Shown here one piece after another: positions 35,113 to 42,692 of a stretch of 64,000 nucleotides of DNA. This stretch comes from an uncultured Akkermansia sp. (lineage in GTDB: Bacteria > Verrucomicrobiota > Verrucomicrobiia > Verrucomicrobiales > Akkermansiaceae). Location: contig CANRET010000004.1 in the NCBI GenBank assembly GCA_947629715.1, positions 1-64,000 on the forward strand, in the 5' to 3' direction. The notes under the pieces are model-generated. The model did no database searches. It was not told where the DNA came from and was given only the letters and a program-made list of their open reading frames with translations. The position numbers and the translations under genes are program-made. Numbering within the stretch: the first letter of the stretch is position 1; every line of letters begins with the position of its first letter.

Positions 35113-36071
35113 GCTGCGAGGGGGTGAGCCGGTGAACGAGCGGGCACGCTTGCGCAGAGGTCGCGCAAGATGCGCAGACCGGAGGGAATGAGCTGCAGGT
35201 ACCACGAGCGGTGGAGGTTGTAGCCGATATTGGCAAAGGCCCCCAATGCTTGCATGAGTCGTTGTAGCGCGCAGGCCTGCAACAGGAGCGGATGGGTGGG
35301 AGGTCCGGGAAGTTCGGAGAGGGCGTGGAGCAACTTCTCGCGCTCGTCTTGCGCCAGGTCAACGTAGGGGTCGTACAGCAGGGAAGCGACGTCATACTCC
35401 GGCAAGCCGAGACGCATTCCTTGAAAATCAATGCAAAAAGCCTCTCCGTTGTGGATGATGACATTCTGACTTTGAAAGTCCCGGTGGATAGGGAAGCGAG
35501 GCTGTTCGGAGAGAAAATCGGCGATTTGTCGGCATGCCGGGAGAGTGTGAAAAGAGGTTGCGGCAGAGTGATGCAGGTGATGTCCCAGCAAATGTTCAGC
35601 GAAGTACCTTTGCTCCCATGAGTAAAGTTCTGTATCAAAAGGAGGTTGAAGTTCCCAAGTGGGGGATACGTTGTGGAAACTTTGCATGGTGCGCAGAGCT
35701 GATCGGTAAGCATCCATGCGTTCTTCTCGTGAGGCGTTGCGCAGACTGAGCAGACTCCGCTCCCCGAGATCCTCCGCCAGGCACGCGCCGCTGCCGTCGT
35801 CGTACTCACGTGATGCGTATATCTCCGGGACCCGTACTCCGGCGGCGCGCAGTCCGAGAGCCGCCGGAAGAAAGGAAGCGTTGTCCGGACGTTCGCGGGT
35901 CCAGTAGATGCCGATGATTCCCGAACAGGCGGGCAGCGCGCAACGCATGATACAGCGACCGGAGGCTCCCTCCGCCACAAGCTGCAAAGTGTGCGGCGGC
36001 ACATCTGTCAGCGTATGCTCGGCCATCAGCTTAGCAAGGGCAAGCCGCCCGGTGGATGAGAGGTCGTGCAT
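35088..36071 (-). CDS. aminoglycoside-phosphotransferase-fold kinase, AmgK-like
   Basis: 327 aa. The APH-fold catalytic loop is PIHRDFQSQNVIIHNGEAFC followed by IDFQGMRLGLPEYDVASLLY; the same layout is found in AmgK, the anomeric N-acetylmuramate/N-acetylglucosamine kinase of cell-wall recycling. LAEDLGERSLLSL corresponds to the hinge region. A sugar-kinase role in peptidoglycan recycling is inference, as no MurU or other recycling gene is adjacent. Second gene of an operon: 20 bp after the membrane protein, overlapping the CHASE2-like gene. Confidence 0.7.
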   Translation of the reverse strand: MHDLSSTGRLALAKLMAEHTLTDVPPHTLQLVAEGASGRCIMRCALPACSGIIGIYWTRERPDNASFLPAALGLRAAGVRVPEIYASREYDDGSGACLAEDLGERSLLSLRNASREERMDAYRSALRTMQSFHNVSPTWELQPPFDTELYSWEQRYFAEHLLGHHLHHSAATSFHTLPACRQIADFLSEQPRFPIHRDFQSQNVIIHNGEAFCIDFQGMRLGLPEYDVASLLYDPYVDLAQDEREKLLHALSELPGPPTHPLLLQACALQRLMQALGAFANIGYNLHRSWYLQLIPSGLRILRDLCASVPARSPAHPLAACIASVIS

Positions 36072-36091
36072 GGTGAAGACAGAGATGTCCC

Positions 36092-36613
36092 TCAGAGTTT
36101 GAAGAAGTTAAGCCCCTCTGCTTGCTCTTGTTTTTCAGGGGATGGTTCCGGAGATTTCGGCTGATGATCGGACTCGGCGGAACTCTGTGACTGCGGAACG
36201 GTCTTTTGGAAGGGCGGGGGTGTGGCGAAGGGGGAAGAAGTTTCGCTTTTTTGTTCTTCTGGTTGCGGATCGGACCGGAAAGGACGCGACGGCGGTAAAT
36301 CCTGTCCGTCAAGGCGGAAGTAGGAAGCCTTTTGTTCTTTATGGGCGTCTGCCGACTGAGGAGCTGTTCCACGTTCAAGCGGGGCTTCGAGGATGTCTTC
36401 TTCCGCAGGCGTTGCAACATGACGGCGGTCCAAACGGATGTCTATCAATACGAGGAGCACAGCTGCCACAGCCAGCGGCCAGGCACAGACAAGGAGTCCA
36501 TCCAAGTAGGACGGCAGTTCGAGCGCAGGAGTTTGGGCAATGAAGATGCCGCACTTGATGCATCCGGACAGAAAGAAAAAGAGAGCGATGGCGATAACAA
36601 CAAACAATGACAT
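36092..36613 (-). CDS. small two-helix membrane protein with disordered cytoplasmic tail
   Basis: 173 aa, not recognised. Two membrane helices (about 3-28 and 38-60: LPSYLDGLLVCAWPLAVAAV), with two cysteines in SGCIKCGIF, then a Pro/Ser/Glu/Gln-rich tail (about 75-173) that looks unstructured. First gene of the operon with the AmgK-like kinase and the CHASE2-like protein, behind a leaderless-type promoter. Function unknown. Confidence 0.7.
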   Translation of the reverse strand: MSLFVVIAIALFFFLSGCIKCGIFIAQTPALELPSYLDGLLVCAWPLAVAAVLLVLIDIRLDRRHVATPAEEDILEAPLERGTAPQSADAHKEQKASYFRLDGQDLPPSRPFRSDPQPEEQKSETSSPFATPPPFQKTVPQSQSSAESDHQPKSPEPSPEKQEQAEGLNFFKL

Positions 36614-36619
36614 GCAAGC

Positions 36620-36648
36620 ATTCTACAGCATGGGTGCGTCCAGGTCAA
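36620..36648 (-). promoter_or_regulatory. promoter of the three-gene AmgK-like operon, predicted leaderless
   Basis: Minus strand TTGACC (36643-36648), 17-nt spacer, TAGAAT (36620-36625), then 6 nt (GCTTGC) to the ATG at 36613. Confidence 0.75.
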
Positions 36649-36841
36649 GCCACAGTAAACGCCTTTGAAAAATGCCGCAGCCTGTTTTCGATTTACGGGA
36701 GGTCCGACAGTTGCAAGAGAGCTTGAACAAAAGCGGCCTTGCCCGGGGGTGAGTGGGCAATGAGGTTCACGCAAATCAACAGACGATCCATGAAGTTCGT
36801 GCGCCTTGACTCTCACTTGCCGGTTTTTTATTGCCGATGAG

Positions 36842-36876
36842 CAAAAAAAATCCCCGCAGAGAAAACCTGCGGGGAA
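36842..36876 (-). terminator. rho-independent terminator after the TIGR04073-like gene
   Basis: Minus strand hairpin CCCCGCAG-GTTTTCT-CTGCGGGG followed by ATTTTTTTT. It begins about 28 bp after the stop codon. Confidence 0.85.
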
Positions 36877-36903
36877 TGAGCAACAGAGCTGGGAAGCTCC
36901 CGA

Positions 36904-37335
36904 TCAATCAATGCTGCGGCGAGAGTAGTGGTACTTGCTCTGGAAGCCGAGCTCCTCCGGGAACTCAGAAAAACCGGACCAAGTGTTGTATTCCTTAAGT
37001 CCGCTGCGACCGCAGCTCCCCTGATAAGGAGGACGGTAAGTGCACTTGTAGGTGGGGGCCCAGAAGGTCACAAGCTCGTAGAAACCGTAGCCTATGCGCG
37101 TGAATGTGCGAGAGAAGCCCTCCACGACACCTGCGGAGTAGCCTGCGTAGTCGCCCTCGCGATCCTGCCAACGCAGCACGGTGACGGGTATCTCTTCAAT
37201 GCCCCAGACGATATTGCCAACGGCGCGACCGAGCTTACGGGTTGCTGTGTACTCAGAGGCAGGGGGCGCCTGAATATCGCCATAGACGGCGCCGCCCATC
37301 GCCAAAAGCAGAACTGAGAGAAGAATGCGCTTCAT
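36904..37335 (-). CDS. exosortase-system-associated protein, TIGR04073-like
   Basis: 143 aa from the ATG at 37335, which opens a clear signal peptide (KRILLSVLLLAMGGAVYG). The core TRKLGRAVGNIVWGIEEIPV, then GVVEGFSRTFTRIGYGFYEL, fits the TIGR04073 pattern of small exported proteins found in exosortase/PEP-CTERM bacteria, including Verrucomicrobiota. Function unknown. Possible promoter TTGCTT-16-TATGCT just upstream. Monocistronic: it is followed by a terminator. No exosortase gene is in the window. Confidence 0.65.
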   Translation of the reverse strand: MKRILLSVLLLAMGGAVYGDIQAPPASEYTATRKLGRAVGNIVWGIEEIPVTVLRWQDREGDYAGYSAGVVEGFSRTFTRIGYGFYELVTFWAPTYKCTYRPPYQGSCGRSGLKEYNTWSGFSEFPEELGFQSKYHYSRRSID

Positions 37336-37504
37336 GGTAACAGGACATTTAGCATATTCGTGTGGAGGTTGCAAGCAAAAAAAGTCATTTTTTTCGCATT
37401 TTCCGGAGAAATAAAAGAAATCGTGCGCGAAGAACAGGGAAGCCGCCCGGATGCAATGAGTTGCCAAAGCGCCGTCCGAATCGGCTCGGGGAGCTTCTTT
37501 TGCG

Positions 37505-37533
37505 TTGCTAACGGAGGCGTGACGTGGTAATGT
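37505..37533 (+). promoter_or_regulatory. promoter of panE operon, predicted leaderless
   Basis: TTGCTA (37505-37510), 17-nt spacer, TAATGT (37528-37533), then 6 nt (AGGCGC) to the ATG at 37540. Confidence 0.65.
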
Positions 37534-37539
37534 AGGCGC

Positions 37540-38457
37540 ATGCGAATTGCGATATTGGGAGCGGGGGCGATTGGAAGCTACTACGGTGCGCGTCTGGCTG
37601 AAGCCGGTCACGAGGTGTGTTTTATCATGCGCTCTGCGTGCGAGACGGTCAAGGAGCGCGGGTTGAGCATCACATCGGTGGATGGGGATGTGCGGCTGCC
37701 ACGGGTGCATGCTGTGCGTAAACCGGCGGAATGCGGACCTGCAGATTTGGTGGTGGTAGCATGGAAGACCTGCTGCAATGACCTGTTTCCCGCTGCTCTG
37801 CCGCCGCTGTTGCACGAGGGTACTCGGGTTCTGACTCTCCAGAACGGCATGGGCAATGTGGAACTCATCGGTCGCGTGGCTCCCGAGAATTGTGTGTACA
37901 TGGGGCTTTGCTTTGTGTGCTGCATGGTGAAGGAGCCGGGATGCATTACGCACTTGGAGGGGGGAGACATTCAATTTGCGCCGCTGACGCCCACGGAGGA
38001 AGGACTGCGCGGGGCGCAGGAGTTAGCGGAGCTCTTCTCTCGCGCGAAGATACGCACATCGGCCTTCAAGTTCACGGAGCAAGTGCTCTGGAGCAAACTT
38101 ACATGGAATATCCCCTTCAATGGTCTCTGCCTGGCGCACGGCGGCATAAACGTGGTGGAGCTTTTTGCGATGCCCGGTCAACAAGAGCGCGCGAGGGGCA
38201 TCATTGATGAGGTGTGCCTGACGGCGAAGATGCGGGGTTATCCGACACCGGAGGGGATTGCAGACAAGCAGATGTATCGCACGGCGCACATGGGTCCATT
38301 TGTGCCGAGCAGCGCGGTAGATTACAATTTGGGACGTCCGGTGGAGTATGAAGCGATATGGGGAGAGCCCCTCAGGCGAGCAAAGGAAGTGAATGCGCCG
38401 GTTCCTTTGTGGGAAGAGCTTTGTCGCGATATTCGAGAGCGTTTGGGGATGGATTGA
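37540..38457 (+). CDS. panE: 2-dehydropantoate 2-reductase (ketopantoate reductase)
   Basis: NADPH-dependent reduction of ketopantoate to pantoate for coenzyme A synthesis. 305 aa, normal length. N-terminal Rossmann motif ILGAGAIGSYYGARLAEAGH, TLQNGMGNVELI, and the C-terminal domain with the catalytic Lys in LWSKLTWNIPFNGLCLAHGG and SSAVDYNLGRPVEYEAIWGE, which matches the substrate-binding region. Leads a two-gene unit with the TPR-like gene 12 bp downstream. Confidence 0.93.
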   Translation: MRIAILGAGAIGSYYGARLAEAGHEVCFIMRSACETVKERGLSITSVDGDVRLPRVHAVRKPAECGPADLVVVAWKTCCNDLFPAALPPLLHEGTRVLTLQNGMGNVELIGRVAPENCVYMGLCFVCCMVKEPGCITHLEGGDIQFAPLTPTEEGLRGAQELAELFSRAKIRTSAFKFTEQVLWSKLTWNIPFNGLCLAHGGINVVELFAMPGQQERARGIIDEVCLTAKMRGYPTPEGIADKQMYRTAHMGPFVPSSAVDYNLGRPVEYEAIWGEPLRRAKEVNAPVPLWEELCRDIRERLGMD

Positions 38458-38469
38458 TAGCACAGGACG

Positions 38470-39423
38470 ATGCGCATGCTATTACCAGGAAAGGCGATGC
38501 TGCGGTTCATCATGTGCCTGTTTATCCTGGCTGCCGGTGGGGCGTTGTGGCAGCCGCTTGACAGGAGCTTGACGGAGGCGGAAAAGAAAGCTCACCTGCA
38601 ACCGGAGCATCGCCCTGTATTATTGGGGCGGGATGCGCTCGGTGAGCAGCTTTCCTTCTTCTTGCTCGGCGGGCTGCGCAGTTTGGCAGCCGAGGTGATG
38701 GTGCTGGATGCCACAACGGCGTGGGCCAAGCGAGATTGGCCGTTGGCGGAGAGGCGCTGGCAGATGGTGACTACTCTCAATCCGAGTCGTCCGAATTATT
38801 GGATCAATGCTGCACGCGATATGGCCATCAATGCGGCAGCGTACGCCATCAACAATGAGCAGCTCGATGATCGCGAGCGGGTTGTGCTCTCCAAATCGTA
38901 CTTTGATCGTGGCCTTAAGTTTTTGGAGGACGGCCTAGCGCATCATCCGGACTCCGCCTTGCTCTACATCAGCTTGGGAGATACGTATGCTGATCTCAAT
39001 CGATTTCCCTCGTTTGCGCAAGCGGCAGCAGCATATCACCGAGCTGTGCAGCTTGGGGCCTCCGGTCTCTACCGGCGCCAGGAGTTTTACAACCTGTGCC
39101 GCATTCGCGGACGCGAGCGGGAAGCGTGGGAATTGGGACGCAAGTTGTATGAAAGCCCGTCGCAGCGCGTGCCTTCACTGCTCTGTTTGCTTTTTGTGCT
39201 GCAGCAGAAGCTGGACGTGCCGTTGAACCAGAGACTGAGTCCTGAACAGCTCTTCGGCAGTGCGGAAAAGGCACGCCGTGATTTAGCGCGCTTCCGGAAT
39301 AATTCTCTGCGTTTCCCTGTTCAGGGAATCAGGGAGTATCTGCACGGCGCGGACGCCTCTGCGCGTTGGCACGAGCGCGCGGGTGGGCCTCGGTGTACAC
39401 CTCTTTCATGCGCGTTTTCGTGA
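38470..39423 (+). CDS. membrane-anchored TPR-like protein
   Basis: 317 aa, not recognised by name. One N-terminal membrane helix (about 10-28), then helical, TPR-like sequence: LAAEVMVLDATTAWAKRDWP, AERRWQMVTTLNPSRPNYW, LKFLEDGLAHHPDSALLYIS with YADLNRFPSFAQAAAAYHRA. It resembles tetratricopeptide scaffolds facing the periplasm. Partner unknown. The 3' end overlaps xerD by 95 bp tail to tail, so its last 30 residues are compositionally odd. Confidence 0.65.
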   Translation: MRMLLPGKAMLRFIMCLFILAAGGALWQPLDRSLTEAEKKAHLQPEHRPVLLGRDALGEQLSFFLLGGLRSLAAEVMVLDATTAWAKRDWPLAERRWQMVTTLNPSRPNYWINAARDMAINAAAYAINNEQLDDRERVVLSKSYFDRGLKFLEDGLAHHPDSALLYISLGDTYADLNRFPSFAQAAAAYHRAVQLGASGLYRRQEFYNLCRIRGREREAWELGRKLYESPSQRVPSLLCLLFVLQQKLDVPLNQRLSPEQLFGSAEKARRDLARFRNNSLRFPVQGIREYLHGADASARWHERAGGPRCTPLSCAFS

Positions 39424-40285
39424 CATGCGTGTAGATTTGTGTGGTGGAGAGAGAAGCATGCCCGAGAAGTTCCTGCACGGCGCGGAGGTCGGCGCCGGCA
39501 TCCAGCATGTGGGTGGCAAAGGTGTGGCGAAGTTTGTGCGGGGAGATATGAAAGGGGATGTTTGAGAGACGCAGGTACTTATCGAGCATGAGCTGAATGC
39601 TGCGTCCCGTGAGTCGCTTTCCGAGGCGACTGATAAAGAGGGGCATGACCCCGCTGATGCCGGCCATTTCCCGGTATTTGCGCAGAGCCTCGCGAGCGTA
39701 GTCGCCCACGGGGATGATCCGCACTTTGCGGCCTTTGCCGACTACGCGCAGGCAGTCCTCGCCGTCCGGCAGAGCGTTTGCATTCAGGCTCACAAGCTCG
39801 CTGAGGCGCATGCCGCAGGAGTAGAAAAGTTCGAGAATGGCAGCATCGCGATAGGGCAGCCAGGGCGGACTCTTTTTGTCCAAAGGGGCGAGGAAAGGCA
39901 TGCCGAGCAGCTCTTCCATTTGCTTGAGATTGAGGTGGACGGGCAGAGGGTGGCGCGCCCGGGGCAGGGCGACTTCGTCGAGAGGATTGACCGATGTTTC
40001 GCCATAGCGCACCAGGTAATTGTAGAATGAGCGCAACGCGGCGAAACGCAGACGGATTGTGGAGGATTGGAGCTGCTGCTCCATGGCGAGGTAGAGCCAG
40101 CTCCGAAAGCTCTGCGGCGTGCAGGTTTGCCAAGAGGAGAATCGCTCTCCCATCCATTCCCGAAATTGGGAGAGGGAGCGGCGGTAGGAGTCCATGGTGA
40201 GGGGCGAAGCGTTGCGCTCCGCCCTCATATAGCGGATGAAACGTTCTACGCATTCATCCGTGGGTTTGTCGGACCGGGTCTCCAT
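39329..40285 (-). CDS. xerD: tyrosine recombinase XerD/XerC
   Basis: Resolves chromosome dimers at dif. 318 aa. N-terminal SAM-like core-binding domain (about 10-95), then the catalytic domain with all six residues: Arg160 in CGMRLSELVSL, Lys184 in VVGKGRKVR, His250 and Arg253 in PHKLRHTFATHML, His276 in LLGHASLSTT and Tyr285 in QIYTHV. The C-terminus beyond about 300 is a basic tail encoded in the overlap with the TPR-like gene. Follows pgsA by 18 bp. XerC versus XerD cannot be decided without comparison; no mobile element or att site borders it. Confidence 0.88.
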   Translation of the reverse strand: METRSDKPTDECVERFIRYMRAERNASPLTMDSYRRSLSQFREWMGERFSSWQTCTPQSFRSWLYLAMEQQLQSSTIRLRFAALRSFYNYLVRYGETSVNPLDEVALPRARHPLPVHLNLKQMEELLGMPFLAPLDKKSPPWLPYRDAAILELFYSCGMRLSELVSLNANALPDGEDCLRVVGKGRKVRIIPVGDYAREALRKYREMAGISGVMPLFISRLGKRLTGRSIQLMLDKYLRLSNIPFHISPHKLRHTFATHMLDAGADLRAVQELLGHASLSTTQIYTHVTKTRMKEVYTEAHPRARANAQRRPRRADTP

Positions 40286-40303
40286 GAACGGGATTGAAGA
40301 AAA

Positions 40304-40933
40304 TCAGCCGTGCAGCAGTTTGCGTCCACGCACCAGATAATGCAATCCGCTCCATGCTGTGAGCAGCACGCTGCCCCACAGAAAAAAAGCGCGGCACCAC
40401 ACGCCCCCATCTCCGATGGAGAGAAAACGCAGCGGTTGCGGGGCGTTGCCTCCGTACGCCAAGTGAAAGAGGCAAGCGATGCAGAAGCCGAGTTGCAACC
40501 CGGTTTTCCACTTGCCGGTGAGGTCCGCCGCCATAGCCTCGCCCTTCAGCGCGGCGAGTTGGCGCAGGCCCGTTACTAAAAACTCTCGGAACAGGATGAG
40601 AATCGTCACCCAAAATGGGCACATGTCCACAGAACTCAAGTACACGAAAGCGGCGCACACAAGAATTTTATCCGCCAGCGGATCGAGCAGCTTGCCCAGA
40701 TTGGTGACAAGACCGTATTTGCGGGCAAGATGCCCGTCGAGAAAATCGCTAATGGCTCCTGTGATGAAAACCCAAAGGGCAATGCAGGCGGGCAGCGACA
40801 GAGGCGCAAACCATGTGGTGAGCGGAGCGGATTCGGCAGCGGCAGAGGACGCCGTATCTCCCACAGCAAGAGTTACGGTGAAGATGAGAACCATGACCAA
40901 GCGCGTCAAGGTGATGCTGTTGGGTAAATTCAT
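40304..40933 (-). CDS. pgsA: CDP-diacylglycerol-glycerol-3-phosphate 3-phosphatidyltransferase
   Basis: First step of phosphatidylglycerol and cardiolipin synthesis, inner membrane. 209 aa. The CDP-alcohol motif is complete: Asp63, Asp66-Gly67, Ala70-Arg71, eight residues, Gly80, Asp84, Asp88 (SDFLDGHLARKYG then NLGKLLDPLADK). N-terminus NLPNSITLTRL is typical. Four to five membrane helices; a Ser/Ala-rich insert at about 25-40 is longer than usual. Promoter ends 8 nt upstream. Operon with xerD. Confidence 0.93.
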   Translation of the reverse strand: MNLPNSITLTRLVMVLIFTVTLAVGDTASSAAAESAPLTTWFAPLSLPACIALWVFITGAISDFLDGHLARKYGLVTNLGKLLDPLADKILVCAAFVYLSSVDMCPFWVTILILFREFLVTGLRQLAALKGEAMAADLTGKWKTGLQLGFCIACLFHLAYGGNAPQPLRFLSIGDGGVWCRAFFLWGSVLLTAWSGLHYLVRGRKLLHG

Positions 40934-40941
40934 CGCCTTTC

Positions 40942-40970
40942 CTTATAGCTTGAGGAGGGAATTTCCGCAA
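40942..40970 (-). promoter_or_regulatory. promoter of pgsA-xerD
   Basis: Minus strand TTGCGG (40965-40970), 17-nt spacer, TATAAG (40942-40947), 8 nt before the ATG. The 8 nt include GAAAGG, so a very short leader or none is expected. Confidence 0.65.
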
Positions 40971-41011
40971 GTCCAAAACATGTCAGAGCAATCACATCGG
41001 ACCATGCGATT

Positions 41012-41041
41012 GTCTAATTTTCGCCGGGTCAAAAATTAGAC
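41012..41041. repeat. inverted repeat next to the tRNA-Ser promoter
   Basis: GTCTAATTTT (41012-41021) and AAAATTAGAC (41032-41041), a 10-bp stem with a 10-nt loop, ending 1 bp before the -35 box of the tRNA-Ser promoter. It could be an operator or a hairpin for read-through from outside. Confidence 0.7.
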
Positions 41042-41070
41042 TTGAGCCACAGAGAGCAATTCGCTACAAT
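41042..41070 (+). promoter_or_regulatory. promoter of tRNA-Ser
   Basis: TTGAGC (41042-41047), 17-nt spacer, TACAAT (41065-41070). Predicted transcription start near 41077, 20 nt before the tRNA. Confidence 0.7.
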
Positions 41071-41096
41071 ACCGCCGTGCTTTTGCGCCGAGTGAT

Positions 41097-41181
41097 GGAT
41101 GGGTGGCAGAGCGGTTGAATGCAGCGGTCTTGAAAACCGCCGAAGGGGAACCTTCCGTGGGTTCGAATCCCACCCCATCCG
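41097..41181 (+). tRNA. tRNA-Ser (anticodon UGA)
   Basis: 85 nt, no encoded CCA. Acceptor GGATGGG pairs with CCCATCC, discriminator G. Anticodon stem GCGGT/ACCGC with loop CTTGAAA gives TGA. Long variable arm (CGAAGGGGAACCTTCC) and T-arm GGGTTCGAATCCC fit a class II tRNA-Ser. Confidence 0.96.
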
Positions 41182-41220
41182 CTTTTGTTGGGGGGGGTAA
41201 ATGGGCTTGCGACCGGGGCT

Positions 41221-41769
41221 TTACGCGAAGAAGTTTTTGGCGTGTTGCAGGATGATGTCCGCGACTTGGGAGGCTTTCAGCTCGGAAGAATTGATGCGGA
41301 CGTGGGCTGTTTGCTCATAAAGAGGATTGCGGGTGGCAATGAGTTCACGGAGTTTAGCTTCGCGATCGGTGTTGCACAGGAGAGGACGATTTTGAGCGCG
41401 GACAGTGCGGGCGAGGAGGTTGGGCAAGTCAACGTCCAGCCAGACGACGAGGCCGAGGAGACGCAAGATGGAGCGATTCTTCGGGTGCAGAACAATGCCT
41501 CCGCCGGTAGCAATGATGCCGGAAGAGCGGGGAGAAGGATGATCGCGCAGATAGGAGAGCAGAGTCGTTTCAAGCGCTCGGAAATGGGATTCGCCTCGTT
41601 CGGCGAAAATGCGTGGAATTTCCATGCCCACTTGCTCTTCAATGAGCAAATCGGTATCCAGAAAGGGCAGTCCGGTGGCACGGCTCAGCTCACGACCAAC
41701 GGTGGACTTACCGCAGCCCATCAGACCGATGAGTACAATGGAACGACCGCAAGGAACCGGTGATTTCAT
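41221..41769 (-). CDS. aroK: shikimate kinase
   Basis: Phosphorylates shikimate in the chorismate pathway. 182 aa. P-loop GLMGCGKST (residues 15-23), FLDTDLLIEE with the shikimate-binding Asp, IFAERGESHFRALE with the binding Arg, IIATGGGIVL, and the lid region RAQNRPLLCN with RNPLYEQTAHV near the end. Follows dapF with a 3-bp gap; both read leftward, convergent with tRNA-Ser. Confidence 0.95.
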   Translation of the reverse strand: MKSPVPCGRSIVLIGLMGCGKSTVGRELSRATGLPFLDTDLLIEEQVGMEIPRIFAERGESHFRALETTLLSYLRDHPSPRSSGIIATGGGIVLHPKNRSILRLLGLVVWLDVDLPNLLARTVRAQNRPLLCNTDREAKLRELIATRNPLYEQTAHVRINSSELKASQVADIILQHAKNFFA

Positions 41770-41772
41770 TGC

Positions 41773-42600
41773 TTAATCCGGCAGGGAGATTACACCCTCG
41801 AACACTACCACCGCCGGGCCGGTAAGCGTGATGTGGCGGTAGGAGCCGTCTGCCATTTTTTCAAATTCCACGGAGAGAGTGCAACCACCCGCGACATCCA
41901 ACTGAATGGGGGAGGAGACTCCGGTAAGCTCGGCATGCAACAGGGCAGTGGCGGTCATGCCGGTGCCGCAGGCGAGGGTCTCGGCCTCCACACCGCGCTC
42001 GTAGGTGCGCAATTTGAGGTGCTGAGGTGCAAGTACGCGGGCAAAGTTGGCATTAGCTCCGGCGGGAGCGAAGGCTTCGTGGTAGCGCAGGTGTGCGCCG
42101 AGCTTCATGATGTCGATGTCCTCCACGTTGTCTAAGAAAGCCACAGCATGGGGCACGCCGGTGTTCACGAAATGGACGGGAGTCGGCAGGATTTCCGAGG
42201 ACGGGATGGCATGCAGCTTCATGTCTTTGGGATCGGTGAGCTGAATGGTGATGGAGCCATCGGCATGCACGTGACCGTGGATGATGCCGGCGAGGGTTTC
42301 AAAGCGCAAGTCGGGAGAGGATGAGTCGGTAAGTTGGTGCACAAAAGCGGTGAAGCAGCGTGCGCCGTTGCCGCACATTTCGGCCTCGCCGCCATCGGAG
42401 TTGTAGTAGCGCATGCGCACTTCGCCTCCGGCGGCAGCCGGTTCTACGGCAATGAGACCATCCCCTCCGATGCCGAAGCGGCGATCGCAAAGATGGGCAA
42501 TTGCCTCCTTGGTAAGCAGGGGAGAAAGAGAGAGATCGCGGTTATCGACCATCACAAAGTCGTTACCCGCGCCGGTCATCTTGGTGAAATGCAATTTCAT
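41773..42600 (-). CDS. dapF: diaminopimelate epimerase
   Basis: Converts LL- to meso-diaminopimelate for lysine and peptidoglycan. 275 aa. The two catalytic cysteines are Cys76 in EAEMCGNGARC and Cys211 in AETLACGTGMTA, in the two mirror-image domains. N-terminus LHFTKMTGAGNDFVMVDNRD and RFGIGGDGLI are standard. Operon dapF-aroK. The 92 bp upstream, to the barrel gene, hold no clear promoter by eye. Confidence 0.97.
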   Translation of the reverse strand: MKLHFTKMTGAGNDFVMVDNRDLSLSPLLTKEAIAHLCDRRFGIGGDGLIAVEPAAAGGEVRMRYYNSDGGEAEMCGNGARCFTAFVHQLTDSSSPDLRFETLAGIIHGHVHADGSITIQLTDPKDMKLHAIPSSEILPTPVHFVNTGVPHAVAFLDNVEDIDIMKLGAHLRYHEAFAPAGANANFARVLAPQHLKLRTYERGVEAETLACGTGMTATALLHAELTGVSSPIQLDVAGGCTLSVEFEKMADGSYRHITLTGPAVVVFEGVISLPD

Positions 42601-42692
42601 AAGCAGTGTGGTTAAGGGATAAGAGACGCGCAGTTTACGTTGGTCAGTGACATCGGACTGTAAAAGTGCGCGCGGCGACGTCGGGAGGGGCG

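Noticed and set aside
39329-40285. Phage or integron integrase
   Set aside because: The protein has the short Xer layout, sits in an operon with pgsA, and no att site, cassette or phage gene borders it.
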